A stretch of DNA of 64,000 nt from Pseudothauera nasutitermitis (GCF_004801295.1 NZ_SSOC01000001.1:186001-250000), one strand, 5' to 3'; positions 34,342 to 43,538 are shown, counted from the first letter of the stretch. Notes: a model not told the origin generated them from the letters alone. Numbers and translations are program-made.

Positions 34342-35652
34342 TTACTTCAGGGTACTGGCCGTGGTGCTGCCCAGCTTATAGGCCTGCTGCGAGGGGATCA
34401 GCACCCCCTTGTTGTCGTCACGCCCCTGCAGCAGGTACTTGGCGTCCGGCTTGCCGTAACTGTCCACCGCAAGCTTGGACATCTTGCCGATGTCGTTGCC
34501 GCGCAGGCGGTTGATGATGAGCACGTACCGGGTGTCGGCGAAGTCCTGCATCATGTTCTGGTCGCCTTCGCTGTCGCCGGCGATGAACAGCGGCCCGTAG
34601 CCGTACCTGGGCACCAGGAACTGCTTGATCGTCTCGGTCTTGCCCGGCCCCTGGGTCTGCGCGTAGCCCTTGCGGAACTGCGTCTGGATCACGCCCCTGG
34701 CGTCGCGCTCGAGTTCCATCGCATAGACGTTGTCGACCGCGTTGGCGTAGCCGAACTCGGGGTTCGACGACACTTCGCGGATCACGTCGCGGAAGGAGGC
34801 CGAGCACACATAGACGTCGAATCCGCTGGCGCGCAGTTTCTGGTAGAGATCCTGCATTTCCGGCACCGGCCGCAGGCCGTTCTTCCACGAGATGCTGACC
34901 ACGCCCGCCTTGCCCGGCAGCGCTGCGGGGCTGGTCCACTTGACCGCCTCGACCGGCTGGGTCTGCTGCCAGCGGAAGGTTTCCGCCGCCAGCGCGCGCA
35001 CGTCCTGCTCGGTCATGCCGGTGAAGTGGTAGGTGATCCACGGGTAGGAGACGGCATGGTCGAAGGTGTTGCCGATGGCTTCGTAGAGGAAGCGCATCTT
35101 GACGATGAAGTCCTGGTACTGCGGGCTCTGCCTGATCTGCGCGAGCGGCTGCCTGCCCTGGAAGCCCTGGTAGTTGTCGTACAGCCAGGTGTAGCTGGAG
35201 ACGATGTCCTGGGCGATCTTGTCGATGTTGATGGCCTGCCCGGCATCGTTGCGGCTGTCCGCGTCGAAGTCGGTGGTCGGAATGTCCTTGCGGATCGCCT
35301 TGTCCAGTTGCGCGGGCGTCATGGCGAAGCGCAGGTTTTGCAGTTGATGGATCAGCAGGGCTTCCTCGATGTCGAGGAAGATCGAGGTGTTGTCCCAGTC
35401 GAACACCACGTAGGGCGGCTTGTTGGCGTCGTAGCCCGGGCTGGTCTTGCCGTGGGTGGCGATCATCTTGTCGAGCTGGGCGCGGTTGAAGGTGTCCCAG
35501 TTGCCCGTTTCCAGCGTCAATGGCGCCTGCTGCACCACGCTCTGCGCGGCGTGCGGCGACGGTGCCTGCGAGGCGGTCTGGCACCCTGCGATCAAGGTGA
35601 TGGACAGCAGCGCGGCGGCGACGGCGGACAGTCTGAAAGTCGATTGCATCAT
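34342..35652 (-). CDS. Lipoprotein HAD-family phosphatase, phosphorylcholine-phosphatase-like
   Basis: A 436-residue protein with a lipoprotein signal (LLSITLIAGC; lipid anchor Cys 24) and a haloacid-dehalogenase fold. Motif I is VVFDWDNTSIFLDIEEAL, motif II about YVCSASFRDVI and motif III LFIAGDSEGDQNMMQDF. The DxDNT-type motif I and helical cap resemble Pseudomonas PchP, which hydrolyses phosphorylcholine and phosphoethanolamine. It lies 54 nt after the pduT-like gene on the same strand and ends at a terminator, so it is probably the last gene of the eutB arm. Periplasmic release of ethanolamine from phosphoethanolamine is an attractive inference. A double ATG (35652/35649) follows GGGGAGA. 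Confidence 0.78.
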   Translation of the reverse strand: MMQSTFRLSAVAAALLSITLIAGCQTASQAPSPHAAQSVVQQAPLTLETGNWDTFNRAQLDKMIATHGKTSPGYDANKPPYVVFDWDNTSIFLDIEEALLIHQLQNLRFAMTPAQLDKAIRKDIPTTDFDADSRNDAGQAINIDKIAQDIVSSYTWLYDNYQGFQGRQPLAQIRQSPQYQDFIVKMRFLYEAIGNTFDHAVSYPWITYHFTGMTEQDVRALAAETFRWQQTQPVEAVKWTSPAALPGKAGVVSISWKNGLRPVPEMQDLYQKLRASGFDVYVCSASFRDVIREVSSNPEFGYANAVDNVYAMELERDARGVIQTQFRKGYAQTQGPGKTETIKQFLVPRYGYGPLFIAGDSEGDQNMMQDFADTRYVLIINRLRGNDIGKMSKLAVDSYGKPDAKYLLQGRDDNKGVLIPSQQAYKLGSTTASTLK

Positions 35653-35706
35653 CTCTCCCCTTTTTACGGACTGCGAAAACGAAGAAAACGTGCTGCCGGG
35701 CCCGCG

Positions 35707-36255
35707 TTACAGCAAGGCATCGACCAGTTGCGGGTGCGGTCTCGGCAGCACGGTGTATTGCACCAACAGGCCCTTCGCGGCGGCCAGATCGGCGCCGGTC
35801 CTGACTGCGGCGGTGACGTCGGCGACGTCGCCGTTGAGCACGTAGTAGCACTTGCCGCCGATGCCGAAGGCCAGGTGCGTGCGGATCGGCACGACGCTGG
35901 CGGCCTTGACGGCCGCGTCGGCGGATTCGATACAGGCGCCCACGCTGTAGGTCTCCACCACGCCCACCGCCTGCACCTTGTCGATCGGCGTCACGCCGCT
36001 GATCGACGGCAGGATGGAGGCGTGGATGTTGGGGATGGTGAATTGGTCCACCAGCGTGTGCTCGGCCGCCTCGGTGCCGACCTCGACCGCCCGGTGGGTG
36101 GCGGCGACGTCACCGCCGACCATCACGATGTATTTCCCCGGGCAGATGGTCTTGGCCACCAGCAGGGTGACCTCGGCCGCTTTCAGCATCGCGTCGCCGG
36201 CCTCGATGCCCTTGGCGATGCTGTTCAGTTCGATCAATCCGATGGCGTGCAACAC
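35707..36255 (-). CDS. pduT: Tandem-BMC shell protein, PduT type
   Basis: A 182-residue microcompartment shell protein with two BMC domains (residues 1-90 and 92-180). It has ICPGKYIVMVGGDVAA with the cysteine at residue 38, the same position where PduT binds a 4Fe-4S cluster in the trimer pore, and RTHLAFGIGGKCYYVLNGDV in the second domain. PduT forms trimers and is thought to pass electrons through the shell together with PduS, encoded immediately upstream (3-nt gap). PduT belongs to propanediol loci; its presence in an ethanolamine locus is uncommon in model strains. Confidence 0.88.
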   Translation of the reverse strand: MLHAIGLIELNSIAKGIEAGDAMLKAAEVTLLVAKTICPGKYIVMVGGDVAATHRAVEVGTEAAEHTLVDQFTIPNIHASILPSISGVTPIDKVQAVGVVETYSVGACIESADAAVKAASVVPIRTHLAFGIGGKCYYVLNGDVADVTAAVRTGADLAAAKGLLVQYTVLPRPHPQLVDALL

Positions 36256-36258
36256 GGC

Positions 36259-37587
36259 TTACGCCCTCCTGATGACGATGGCGTCTTCGCCGATCGATTC
36301 GACCACGCCGTCGATGCTGGCATGGACCGGCACGCCCAGCGCGTTGGCCGGCATGTCGGCGATGCGCTGCCCGCAGCGCACCGCATCGCCGACGCCGATA
36401 CAGGGCTGCGCCGGGGCGCCGATGTGCTGGCGCAGGCGGATCCACACCCGCTCCGGCGCATGCACCGCGTCCGACCACGGCGCCTTGACGTTGAAGCGCG
36501 TCAGCCCCAGGCGCGCCACCAGCCGGCCCACCGGCAGCAGCCGTCCTTCGATCATCGGGTCGGCCTTGCGCAGTTCGCCCTGGTAGCGCGCGCCTTCCTT
36601 GCGGAACTGCGCCTTGAGTTCCTGGTTGATGCGCATCGGCGAGATGTCCACCGGGCAGGCGTAGGCTTCGCAGATGCCGCATTCCGAACAGGTCAGCGCC
36701 GACAGCAGCACCGAGGGCTGGGCCACGTGGTTGTAGTTCACCGAGCGCACGATCAGGTGCGGCGGCAGTTCGTGGCCGATCAGGTGGCGCGGGCACAGTT
36801 CGGTGCACAGCAGGCACTGTTCGCACACCGTGCGCGCCATGCTGATGACGCTGCGCAGGTCGGCGCGGCGGCGGCGGATCAGCAGGTGGTCGGCGGGCAG
36901 CGCGATCAGCCCGCCGGTGGTCTTGGTCACCGGCGCGTCGAGCGATTCGAGCAGGCCGCCCATCATCGGGCCGCCGTCGATGAAGGCCGCGTCGGCGGCC
37001 GGGATGCTCAGCCCGCCGGCGAGTTCCAGCGCCTCGCGCAGGGGCGTGCCCAGCGGCAGGGTGAGGGTGAGCGGCTGCCTGACCGCGCCGGTCACGGTGA
37101 GGCAGCGCTGGGTCACCGGCTGGTCGCGGTCCACCGCGCGCGCCACGTTGATCAGCGTCTGCACGTTGTTGACCACCACGCCGATGTTCAGCGGAATGCC
37201 GCCCGGCGGCACGCGCCGGCCGGTGGCCATCCAGATGGTGATGACCTCGTCGCCGGCGGGATACACGTCCTGCAGGATGTGGATGCGCATGTCCGCGCGC
37301 AGCAGCGGGGTGATCGCGGCGATGGCTTCGGCGTACTTGGCCTTCAGCGCGACGATGCCCTCGCGCGCGCCGGTGGCCTGCATCGCCAGCGCCAGCCCGC
37401 GCACCAGTTCGTCGGCGTGGCGCGCGGCAAGCTGCTGGTCCACCTTGAGCAGCGGTTCGCATTCGGCGCCGTTGACCAGCACGATCTCGGCCCGGGCGCC
37501 CAGCTTGACGTGGGTCGGGAAGCCGGCGCCGCCCGAGCCGACCACGCCGGCCTCATACACTTTGCGGACGATGTCCTGGGTTTCCAT
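36259..37587 (-). CDS. pduS: PduS-type flavin/iron-sulfur cobalamin reductase
   Basis: A 442-residue RnfC-like flavoprotein. The nucleotide/flavin loop is GVVGSGGAGFPTHVKLG (residues 14-30), an SLBB-like region follows (about 160-215), and two ferredoxin clusters are visible: C255-C258-C261-C265 and C300-C303-C306-C311. The C-terminal ~80 residues include a lipoyl/SLBB-like HASIDGVVESIGEDA segment. PduS reduces cobalamin for reactivation of B12 enzymes and binds PduT. Here it would supply reduced cobalamin to EutT or move electrons through the PduT pore (inference). The gene follows eutK by 47 nt. Confidence 0.88.
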   Translation of the reverse strand: METQDIVRKVYEAGVVGSGGAGFPTHVKLGARAEIVLVNGAECEPLLKVDQQLAARHADELVRGLALAMQATGAREGIVALKAKYAEAIAAITPLLRADMRIHILQDVYPAGDEVITIWMATGRRVPPGGIPLNIGVVVNNVQTLINVARAVDRDQPVTQRCLTVTGAVRQPLTLTLPLGTPLREALELAGGLSIPAADAAFIDGGPMMGGLLESLDAPVTKTTGGLIALPADHLLIRRRRADLRSVISMARTVCEQCLLCTELCPRHLIGHELPPHLIVRSVNYNHVAQPSVLLSALTCSECGICEAYACPVDISPMRINQELKAQFRKEGARYQGELRKADPMIEGRLLPVGRLVARLGLTRFNVKAPWSDAVHAPERVWIRLRQHIGAPAQPCIGVGDAVRCGQRIADMPANALGVPVHASIDGVVESIGEDAIVIRRA

Positions 37588-37634
37588 GGCGTTCGGCCTC
37601 GGCTGCGTTCAATCCCGCATGTTTCCGTGCGCGC

Positions 37635-38306
37635 TCACGCGCCGGGGATGCGGTAGCGGGCGCCCGCCTTGCGCAGGCGGCCGCCGGCCACCAGCGCCTC
37701 CAGCCGTGCCTTGTCGAGCGCCGCGCCGAAGCGCGTCTTCAGTTCGGTCAGCGTACGGCCGCGCGGCGCGGCGGCGATGAAGGCCAGCAGGTCTTCGTCG
37801 CCGGGTGCGGCGTGGTGTGGGGTCTCACCGCCCGCCACCGGGGAGGGGGCCGGCTGAACGGCGGGCGATGAGGGAGGTACAGCGCTGGCCGCGGCGGCGG
37901 CGGGCGGGTCGTCTCTTGTCGGGGTCGGGGGCGCGCCGGACGCGCCTGGGGTCGGGGTGCCGGGCGTCTTGCGCGCCACGGGCCTGGCGGCTTGCTTCTT
38001 GCCGGGCTTCTTGTCTTCTTTCGAGCGGCCGACCAGATCCACCACCATCCACTCGGTGTCGGCATCGGGCCGGCCGATTTCCAGGCGGCTGACCACTTCG
38101 CCCAGGCGCGCCGCGGCGGCCTTGCCGGCATCGACGGCGGCGCGGCAGGCGGACAGGTCGCCTTCGACCACCAGGGTGATGAAGCGCGGGTCCACCTGAT
38201 GCTGGCGGATCAGCCGGACGTCGGCCGCCTTGGCCATGGCGTCGGCGGCCTCGATGGCCGCGACCAGGCCGCGGACTTCCAGAAAACCCAGTGCGTCGAT
38301 CTTCAT
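37635..38306 (-). CDS. eutK: Ethanolamine shell protein EutK with nucleic-acid-binding-like tail
   Basis: A 223-residue protein: BMC domain (residues 1-92; MKIDALGFLEVRGLVAAIEA), a Lys/Pro/Ala-rich linker (about 95-170) and a C-terminal EutK_C helix-turn-helix-like domain (about 172-223; GRTLTELKTRFGAALDKARLE). E. coli EutK is about 165 residues, so the linker here is expanded by roughly 60. EutK is a monomeric minor shell protein whose tail has been proposed to bind nucleic acid. ATG 38306 is chosen because the BMC domain begins there. It follows eutL by 62 nt. Confidence 0.87.
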   Translation of the reverse strand: MKIDALGFLEVRGLVAAIEAADAMAKAADVRLIRQHQVDPRFITLVVEGDLSACRAAVDAGKAAAARLGEVVSRLEIGRPDADTEWMVVDLVGRSKEDKKPGKKQAARPVARKTPGTPTPGASGAPPTPTRDDPPAAAAASAVPPSSPAVQPAPSPVAGGETPHHAAPGDEDLLAFIAAAPRGRTLTELKTRFGAALDKARLEALVAGGRLRKAGARYRIPGA

Positions 38307-38368
38307 GACGAAACCTTCCCGCGTGAATCGGAGGGAAACATGGCGGCACCCATCTGTCCGGCGTCCGC

Positions 38369-39025
38369 TCAGTAGCGGATGTTGTTGCGCCCGACTTCCA
38401 GCACCGCCTCGCCGAAGGCGCCGCAGGCTGCCTTGCACGCCGCCTGGCTGCCGGTCAGGAAGGCGCCGGCGTAGTTGGTTTCGGACGGCGGCGCGATGTA
38501 GGTGGCCAGCGTCACGTCGGCGGCCTTGATCGCCGCGTCCAGGCCGTACAGGGCTTCCAGCGGCGGCGCGATCAGGTAGGCGATGGAGTCGCCGAGCGGA
38601 ATCTTGGCCTGCGCCGACAGGTAGCTGCCGGTGCGCGACACCAGATGCGCTAGGAAGGCGGCGGTGTGCGCGTCGTCGGCCCAGCGGAAGGCCGGGCCGT
38701 TCTCGATGGTGGCGACCATCGCGTCCAGTCCGGCCTTGACCTCGGCCGGCGTCGGGCCGCCGAGCACGATGATGACCTCGCCCGCGGTGGGCGACGAACT
38801 GTGCGCCGCGCCGGCATACAGCGAACGCCCGTAGATGACTTCCACCTGCGCCTGCTTGGTGGCCTCGTCGGCGGCGATGTAGGTCACGTCGTCCGAGTCG
38901 GCGGTGAGCAGGCCGATGCTGTTCATGTGCGCCGGCAGGCCCAGTTGTTCCTTGAAGTCCTTCGCCACCGAGGCGATCAGGCGAACCGCCTTGACGCTGG
39001 GCTGGATGGGATCGAATGCGGCCAT
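38369..39025 (-). CDS. eutL: Trimeric shell protein EutL
   Basis: A 218-residue protein with two circularly permuted BMC domains forming a pseudohexameric trimer with a gated central pore. Typical segments are [20 protein letters not shown] near the start, [20 protein letters not shown] and [20 protein letters not shown]. Length equals E. coli EutL (219). It would allow controlled passage of large molecules, possibly B12 cofactor or ethanolamine. The gene follows eutC by 56 nt in the eutB arm. Confidence 0.94.
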   Translation of the reverse strand: MAAFDPIQPSVKAVRLIASVAKDFKEQLGLPAHMNSIGLLTADSDDVTYIAADEATKQAQVEVIYGRSLYAGAAHSSSPTAGEVIIVLGGPTPAEVKAGLDAMVATIENGPAFRWADDAHTAAFLAHLVSRTGSYLSAQAKIPLGDSIAYLIAPPLEALYGLDAAIKAADVTLATYIAPPSETNYAGAFLTGSQAACKAACGAFGEAVLEVGRNNIRY

Positions 39026-39081
39026 GACTGTGCTCTCCACGAATAGCCGGTACGGCTGGTTGTCCGCTGTGCGCGTCCGCG

Positions 39082-39978
39082 TTACTTGTTCAGGGCGATG
39101 CCCGAGGCCTTCTGCGCCAGCATGCGCTTGGCCAGATCGACGATCACCGCCGCCGCTTCCACCGGCGGCGTGCCGGCGCGGTGGATGTTGGAAATGCAGG
39201 TGCGGTCCGCTTCCACGGTCTGCGAGGTGGGGCTGTACACCATGTAGCAGGACAGGCTTTCGGACTGCCCCAGGCCCGGCCGCTCGCCGATCAGCAGGAT
39301 CACCACCTGGGCGCCGAGCAGCTCGCCGATCTGGTCCTCGACCTTGACGCGGCCGTAGCGCACGAAGAACGGCGTGCCCACGTTCAGCCCGGCGCTTTCC
39401 AGCCCCTTCAGCAGCGGCGGCAGGATTTCGTCGTAGTTGGCGGTGATCGCGTCGGTGGATAGTCCGTCGGACACCACCACCTGCACCTGCGGCGCCTGCT
39501 TGCACTGGGCCTTGAGGGTCTGCACCGCTTCGGCCGACAGGCGCCGCCCCAGGTCGGGCCGGGTCAGGTACTGGTCCTTGTCGCTGATTTCGCTGTGCAC
39601 TTCGAGCAGGCCGGTCTTTTCCAGCCAGGCGGCGGGCACGTCCTGCAGCACGGTGTCCTTGGAGCGCGAGTGGTCGGCCAGGAAACGCAGCAGCGAGGTG
39701 GTGCGCGGGCGCGTGCCGACGCGGCCCGAGCACACGCGCGAGCCGGTGTTGCGCTTGAGTTCCTGCAGCACCTCGGCATGCTTGGGCTGCTGCACGCCGA
39801 TCCAGTTCTTCACCGAGACGTCGCCCAGGTCGGGCAGGCATCCGCCGTCGTCCGCCGGGGCCGCCTGCGTTGTTGCCGCGCCGGCTTGCGCCGCGCCGCC
39901 GTTTGCCGCCGCGCCGGCCGTGGCGCCGATCTGCCCGAGTACCGCGCGGACAATGCTCTCGATCTGTTTCTGGTCCAT
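39082..39978 (-). CDS. eutC: Ethanolamine ammonia-lyase small subunit
   Basis: A 298-residue light subunit of the B12-dependent lyase that cleaves ethanolamine to acetaldehyde and ammonia inside the microcompartment. The N-terminus ([18 protein letters not shown]) is an amphipathic helix followed by an Ala/Gly-rich linker, the pattern of an encapsulation peptide. Conserved segments include [33 protein letters not shown] and [19 protein letters not shown] 39978 has a G-rich site upstream; a GTG at 39987 would add three residues. It lies 19 nt after eutB. Confidence 0.94.
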   Translation of the reverse strand: MDQKQIESIVRAVLGQIGATAGAAANGGAAQAGAATTQAAPADDGGCLPDLGDVSVKNWIGVQQPKHAEVLQELKRNTGSRVCSGRVGTRPRTTSLLRFLADHSRSKDTVLQDVPAAWLEKTGLLEVHSEISDKDQYLTRPDLGRRLSAEAVQTLKAQCKQAPQVQVVVSDGLSTDAITANYDEILPPLLKGLESAGLNVGTPFFVRYGRVKVEDQIGELLGAQVVILLIGERPGLGQSESLSCYMVYSPTSQTVEADRTCISNIHRAGTPPVEAAAVIVDLAKRMLAQKASGIALNK

Positions 39979-39997
39979 GATCAACACGCCCCCAATG

Positions 39998-41359
39998 TCA
40001 GAAGAACCACGACGCGTCGCCGGCGTTGCGGGTCAGGCGGCCGTCTTCCATCAGCCCCATCTTTTCCAGCCAGCGCTCGAACTCCGGCGCCGGGCGGCGG
40101 TTCAGCACCTTGCGCAGGGTGGCCGTGTCGTGGAAGGCGCTGGTCTGGTAATTGAGCATGATGTCGTCGCCCAGGGGCATGCCCATGATGAAGTTCACCC
40201 CGGCGGCGCCGAGCAGCACCATCAGGTTCTCGTTGGAGTTCTGGTCGGCCTCGGCGTGGTTGGTGTAGCAGGTGTCGCAGCCCATCGACACGCCCGTCAG
40301 CTTGCCCATGAAGTGGTCTTCCAGCCCGGCGCGGATGATCTGGCGGTCGTTGTAGAGGTATTCCGGCCCGATGAAACCCACCACGGTGTTCACCAGCATC
40401 GGGTCGTAGTGGCGCGCCAGCCCGTAGTTGCGCGCCTCCATGGTCACCTGGTCGGCGCCGTGGTGCGCGCCGGCCGACAGGGCCGAGCCCTGGCCGGTCT
40501 CGAAGTACAGGCAGTTCGGCCCGGCCAGGCGGTTGTGCGTGCGGCCGACCTCGGCGGCCTCGTCGAGCATGGCGATCTCGACGCCGAATTCCTTCAGGCC
40601 CTTCTCGCTGCCGCAGATGCTCTGGAAGATCAGCCCGCCCGGCGCGCCTCGGCGGATCGCGGCGATCTGCGTGGTGACGTGGGCCAGCACGCAACCCTGG
40701 GTGGGGATGCCGTACTTGTCGATGATCTCGTAGAGGGTGTCGAGAATGCGGTGCACGTTCTCCACGTTGTCGGTCACCGGGTTCACCCCGATCACCGCGT
40801 CGCCGACGCCGTAGGACAGCCCCTCGAAAATCTGCGCGCGGATGCTCTCCAGGTTGTCGCGCGTGTCGTTGGGCTGCAGGCGCGCGGAGATGCGCCCCGG
40901 CAGGCCGATGGTGGTGTTGGCCTTCTTCACCACGGGCATCTTCGAGGCGCCGTAGATCAGATCGGCGTTGGAACAGATCTTCGCCACGGCGGCGACCATC
41001 TCTGCCGTCAGGCCCTTGCGGATCAGCGCGATGTCATCGTTGGTGGTGGTGTCGTCGAGCACGTATTCGCGCAGTTCGCCGACCGTCCAGCTCTTGACCT
41101 TGTCGTAGGCCGCCGAGTTGATGTCGTCCTGGATGATGCGCGTGACGCAGTCCTCCTCGTACGGCACCGCCGGGTTGTTGCGCAGGTCAGCCAGGGTCAG
41201 CTCGGACAGCACGTACTTCGCCGCCACCCGCTCGCGCGCGCTCTGCGCCGCCACCCCCGCCAGAACGTCGCCCGAACGCGGGTCGTTCGCCTTGGCCAGC
41301 ACTTCCTTGACGTCCTTGAACGGGTACGTCTGGCCGAACAACTGAGCCTTGAGTTTCAT
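39998..41359 (-). CDS. eutB: Ethanolamine ammonia-lyase large subunit
   Basis: A 453-residue TIM-barrel catalytic subunit binding adenosylcobalamin; same length as E. coli EutB. Conserved parts include [37 protein letters not shown] and [20 protein letters not shown]. Family knowledge: radical-based deamination of ethanolamine. ATG 41359 (MKLKAQLFG) is preceded by GGGGTGGAAC. It is first in the leftward arm eutB-C-L-K-pduS-pduT-phosphatase. A sequence shared with the eutS promoter lies about 140 nt upstream. In E. coli eutA directly precedes eutB; here eutA is 12 kb away in the other direction. Confidence 0.96.
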   Translation of the reverse strand: MKLKAQLFGQTYPFKDVKEVLAKANDPRSGDVLAGVAAQSARERVAAKYVLSELTLADLRNNPAVPYEEDCVTRIIQDDINSAAYDKVKSWTVGELREYVLDDTTTNDDIALIRKGLTAEMVAAVAKICSNADLIYGASKMPVVKKANTTIGLPGRISARLQPNDTRDNLESIRAQIFEGLSYGVGDAVIGVNPVTDNVENVHRILDTLYEIIDKYGIPTQGCVLAHVTTQIAAIRRGAPGGLIFQSICGSEKGLKEFGVEIAMLDEAAEVGRTHNRLAGPNCLYFETGQGSALSAGAHHGADQVTMEARNYGLARHYDPMLVNTVVGFIGPEYLYNDRQIIRAGLEDHFMGKLTGVSMGCDTCYTNHAEADQNSNENLMVLLGAAGVNFIMGMPLGDDIMLNYQTSAFHDTATLRKVLNRRPAPEFERWLEKMGLMEDGRLTRNAGDASWFF

Positions 41360-41497
41360 GTGCGTTCCACCCCGAAAGAAAGAGGAAACGATCGGCCGCG
41401 CCGCGAGCGCCGCACCGTGCTGCTGCACGGCTCGGCCGGACGGGTCTGCCGGCAGGGTCCGCGCCCGGCGGCCGGAGCCATTCCATTCGATGTGCCG

Positions 41498-41545
41498 ATG
41501 CTACGCCCGGGGTTTTTTCGGCCGCTAACAAAAATCGGCAAGTTT
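41498..41545 (-). promoter_or_regulatory. Candidate EutR-dependent promoter of eutB, shared 34-bp element
   Basis: Read on the minus strand, 41545-41512 is identical over 34 bases to 44547-44580 upstream of eutS. After a non-conserved 7-base gap both have TAG(C/T)AT, here TAGCAT at 41503-41498, in a conserved GTAGYATCG context. The shared block holds GCCGA twice, 17 bp apart, and no good -35 hexamer, as expected for an AraC-type activated promoter. The -10 to ATG distance is about 139 nt, nearly the same as for eutS. EutR as the binding protein is inferred. Confidence 0.7.
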
Positions 41546-41587
41546 CGGCGGAGGCCGCCATCCGCATATCCGCACAATGCGCCGTCA

Positions 41588-41616
41588 TTGACGCCGGCTG
41601 GTCGGCGGTCTATGGT
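41588..41616 (+). promoter_or_regulatory. Candidate sigma-70 promoter for eutR
   Basis: TTGACG (41588-41593) and TATGGT (41611-41616) are separated by exactly 17 bp and point toward eutR, whose ATG is about 115 nt downstream. The hexamers are close to consensus, in contrast to the eutB and eutS promoters, so eutR may be expressed constitutively. Prediction only. The remainder of the 41360-41731 gap contains the eutB promoter and untranslated leader sequence. Confidence 0.55.
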
Positions 41617-41731
41617 TTTTACGCCTGCGAGGGCTCCGTTCACCGTTCCCGACGCGTGAAGGGCAGTCTCGTGCAGAACCGGAAATCCGGGGGGCGGCCC
41701 CCGGTGCGCCCGGTCGAGGCGGAGGAAGAAG

Positions 41732-42817
41732 ATGAAGGACAGCGACACGATCGCCATGGCGGACGGCACCCCCCTGCCGCTGGGCGACACGAAGGGGCGC
41801 ATCCGCGTCTCGGACGTCGGCGACGTCGACGAACAGGCGGCCAACATCACCGCCTGGTACCAGGAATACGATCAGCTCGGCGCCGGCAAATTCTTCGGCT
41901 CGATCACCGAGGTGTGGCTCGGGCAGATGCAGTTCTTCCTCGAAACCACCAGCCACGCGCTGCGCCAGACCTGCGTGGTGTGGCCCGGGGCGTTCTGGTT
42001 CGGCCTGCCGCGCTGCGACAGCGCCGACGGCCTGGTCAACGCATCGCCGCTGGACCGCAACGCCATCGCCGTGCGCCCCGGCGGCGCCGATTTCGAGCTG
42101 CTGACCCCGGAGGACTACCAGATTCTCGGGGTCGTCATCGACGAAACCCTGCTCGAACGCCACGCCCACGTCGCCGAGCGTCCCGATCTGCTCGACCTGC
42201 TGCGCAAGGGCGAGTCCTTTCCGCTGCTGGCGCGGCAGAAGGCGTGGTTCTGGCAGCGCGTGTCGCACACCCTGCTGGAGGCCGCCAGCCTGGGGCAGCA
42301 GCGGCTGCCCGACACGGTCTGCGACACGCTGGTGGAAGAGCTGATGACCGGGCTGTTCGAACTGTTCGACGACCATATCGCCCCGGTCAAGCTGCGCCAC
42401 AGCAATCTCAGCTACCGCCGGCTGGTGTCCGGCGCCCGCGACTACGTGCTGTCGCAGCCCGACCAGCTGTTTTCGGTGACCGATCTGTGCGAACAGCTCC
42501 ACGTCAGCCGCCGCACCCTGCAGAACGCCTTCCACTCGGTGCTCGGCATCTGCCCGGTCAGCTACCTCAAGGCCCTGCGCCTGAATGCCGTGCGCCGCAC
42601 GCTGCGCAACCACGAATCCGGCTTCAGCACCGTGCAGGACGTCGCCGCGCTGTGGGGCTTCTGGCACATGAGCCAGTTCGCCGCCGACTACTTCGCCATG
42701 TTCTCGGAGCATCCCTCCGAAACGCTCAAGGCCGGCGGCGGCGACGGCATGTGCTTCCGCTATCCGTCGGGCGAACGCAGCAGGGCGGGCCACGGGCCGC
42801 GCCCGCTCAATACCTGA
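41732..42817 (+). CDS. eutR: EutR, AraC-family activator of ethanolamine genes
   Basis: A 361-residue regulator. The N-terminal ~230 residues are the EutR-type effector domain, and the C-terminal AraC/XylS HTH domain covers about 250-345 (FSVTDLCEQLHVSRRTLQNA and ALWGFWHMSQFAADYFAMF). In Salmonella and E. coli EutR activates the eut operon when both ethanolamine and adenosylcobalamin are present. A strong ribosome site (GGAGGAAG) precedes the ATG. Its location between the two eut arms and the duplicated 34-bp element in front of each arm fit a single activator controlling both. Length is like E. coli EutR (350). Confidence 0.92.
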   Translation: MKDSDTIAMADGTPLPLGDTKGRIRVSDVGDVDEQAANITAWYQEYDQLGAGKFFGSITEVWLGQMQFFLETTSHALRQTCVVWPGAFWFGLPRCDSADGLVNASPLDRNAIAVRPGGADFELLTPEDYQILGVVIDETLLERHAHVAERPDLLDLLRKGESFPLLARQKAWFWQRVSHTLLEAASLGQQRLPDTVCDTLVEELMTGLFELFDDHIAPVKLRHSNLSYRRLVSGARDYVLSQPDQLFSVTDLCEQLHVSRRTLQNAFHSVLGICPVSYLKALRLNAVRRTLRNHESGFSTVQDVAALWGFWHMSQFAADYFAMFSEHPSETLKAGGGDGMCFRYPSGERSRAGHGPRPLNT

Positions 42818-42883
42818 GCGCCTGCTGCAATCTTCCCGGGAGCGCTGCTGGCGCGCGCCCGGCGCGGCGGATGGCGACCCCGC

Positions 42884-43156
42884 TCAACCGGCCGAGTAGT
42901 TGCCGAGCGCGTGATGCGCAGCCAGGCGCACCACGTAGCCGAGCTTGAAGAACGCGGCGGCCACCGGCAGCAGCAGGTGGGCGGCGATCTGCGCGGGCAG
43001 GCTGAAACTGGACGCATAGGGGTAGGCGATCATCACCGTGACCAGCATCGCCACGAAGGACGCGGCCATCATGGCGCGGCCCAGAGACAGTATCCGCTGT
43101 GGCGTGCGGAACAGCGGGGTGGACGCGATGTAGTCGGCGAGCGATGTCGGTCGCAT
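42884..43156 (-). CDS. Small inner-membrane protein in the hemerythrin-ferredoxin operon
   Basis: A 90-residue protein with two predicted membrane segments (about residues 28-48, MMAASFVAMLVTVMIAYPYA region, and 55-78, AQIAAHLLLPVAAAFFKLGY). No enzyme motif is seen and I do not name a family. The ATG lies one nucleotide after the ferredoxin stop codon, so it is the last gene of the hemerythrin-ferredoxin transcript, which seems to be NsrR-controlled. Two histidines near the C-terminus (LAAHHALGNY) could bind metal or heme, but this is speculation. Confidence 0.7.
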   Translation of the reverse strand: MRPTSLADYIASTPLFRTPQRILSLGRAMMAASFVAMLVTVMIAYPYASSFSLPAQIAAHLLLPVAAAFFKLGYVVRLAAHHALGNYSAG

Positions 43157-43157
43157 G

Positions 43158-43538
43158 TCAGGAATCCTCTCGGTGCGTTGATGGGGACGATGGAGTGCCG
43201 GCGGCAGCCGGCGTTCCGCTTTCCAGCCACTGGCGTTTTTCGCCGACGCCGGCCCAGGCATCGGCGTCCGGCAAGGGCGCGTGGCTCGCGACGATGCTCG
43301 GCCAGGCTTTTGCCAGTTCGGCGTTCAGCACGGCGTACTCGCGCTGGGCCTCACTCAGATCGTCTTCGGGCAGGATGGCATCGACCGGGCATTCGGGGAT
43401 GCACAAGGTACAGTCGATGCACTCCCCCGGATCGATGACCAGAAAATTCGGGCCTTCGCGAAATGCATCGACCGGGCAGACATCGACGCAGTCGGTGTAT
43501 TTGCAGCGGATGCACGCTTCGGTGACGACATGGGTCAT
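43158..43538 (-). CDS. fdxA: Seven-iron (3Fe-4S/4Fe-4S) ferredoxin, FdxA type
   Basis: A 126-residue ferredoxin of the Azotobacter FdI type: C9, C17 and C21 in the first motif (with C12 as an extra), C40, C43, C46 and C50 in the second, followed by [23 protein letters not shown]. The C-terminal ~25 residues are a Ser/Pro tail longer than in FdI. It carries electrons at low potential in the cytoplasm. It overlaps the hemerythrin gene by ATGA, so the two are translationally coupled; a role in repairing or reducing the hemerythrin centre or in NO stress is inferred from context. Confidence 0.9.
   Translation of the reverse strand: MTHVVTEACIRCKYTDCVDVCPVDAFREGPNFLVIDPGECIDCTLCIPECPVDAILPEDDLSEAQREYAVLNAELAKAWPSIVASHAPLPDADAWAGVGEKRQWLESGTPAAAGTPSSPSTHREDS

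Noticed and set aside
41360-41731. B12 riboswitch or antiterminator hairpins in the eutB and eutR leaders
   Set aside because: I could not find a B12-box-like core or a terminator/antiterminator pair by eye; EutR is present, unlike EutVW systems. A covariance-model search would settle it.
41732-42948. Alternative reading frame of about 430 codons overlapping eutR
   Set aside because: Arg/Pro/Ala-rich out-of-frame translation; the EutR frame has clear AraC-family motifs.
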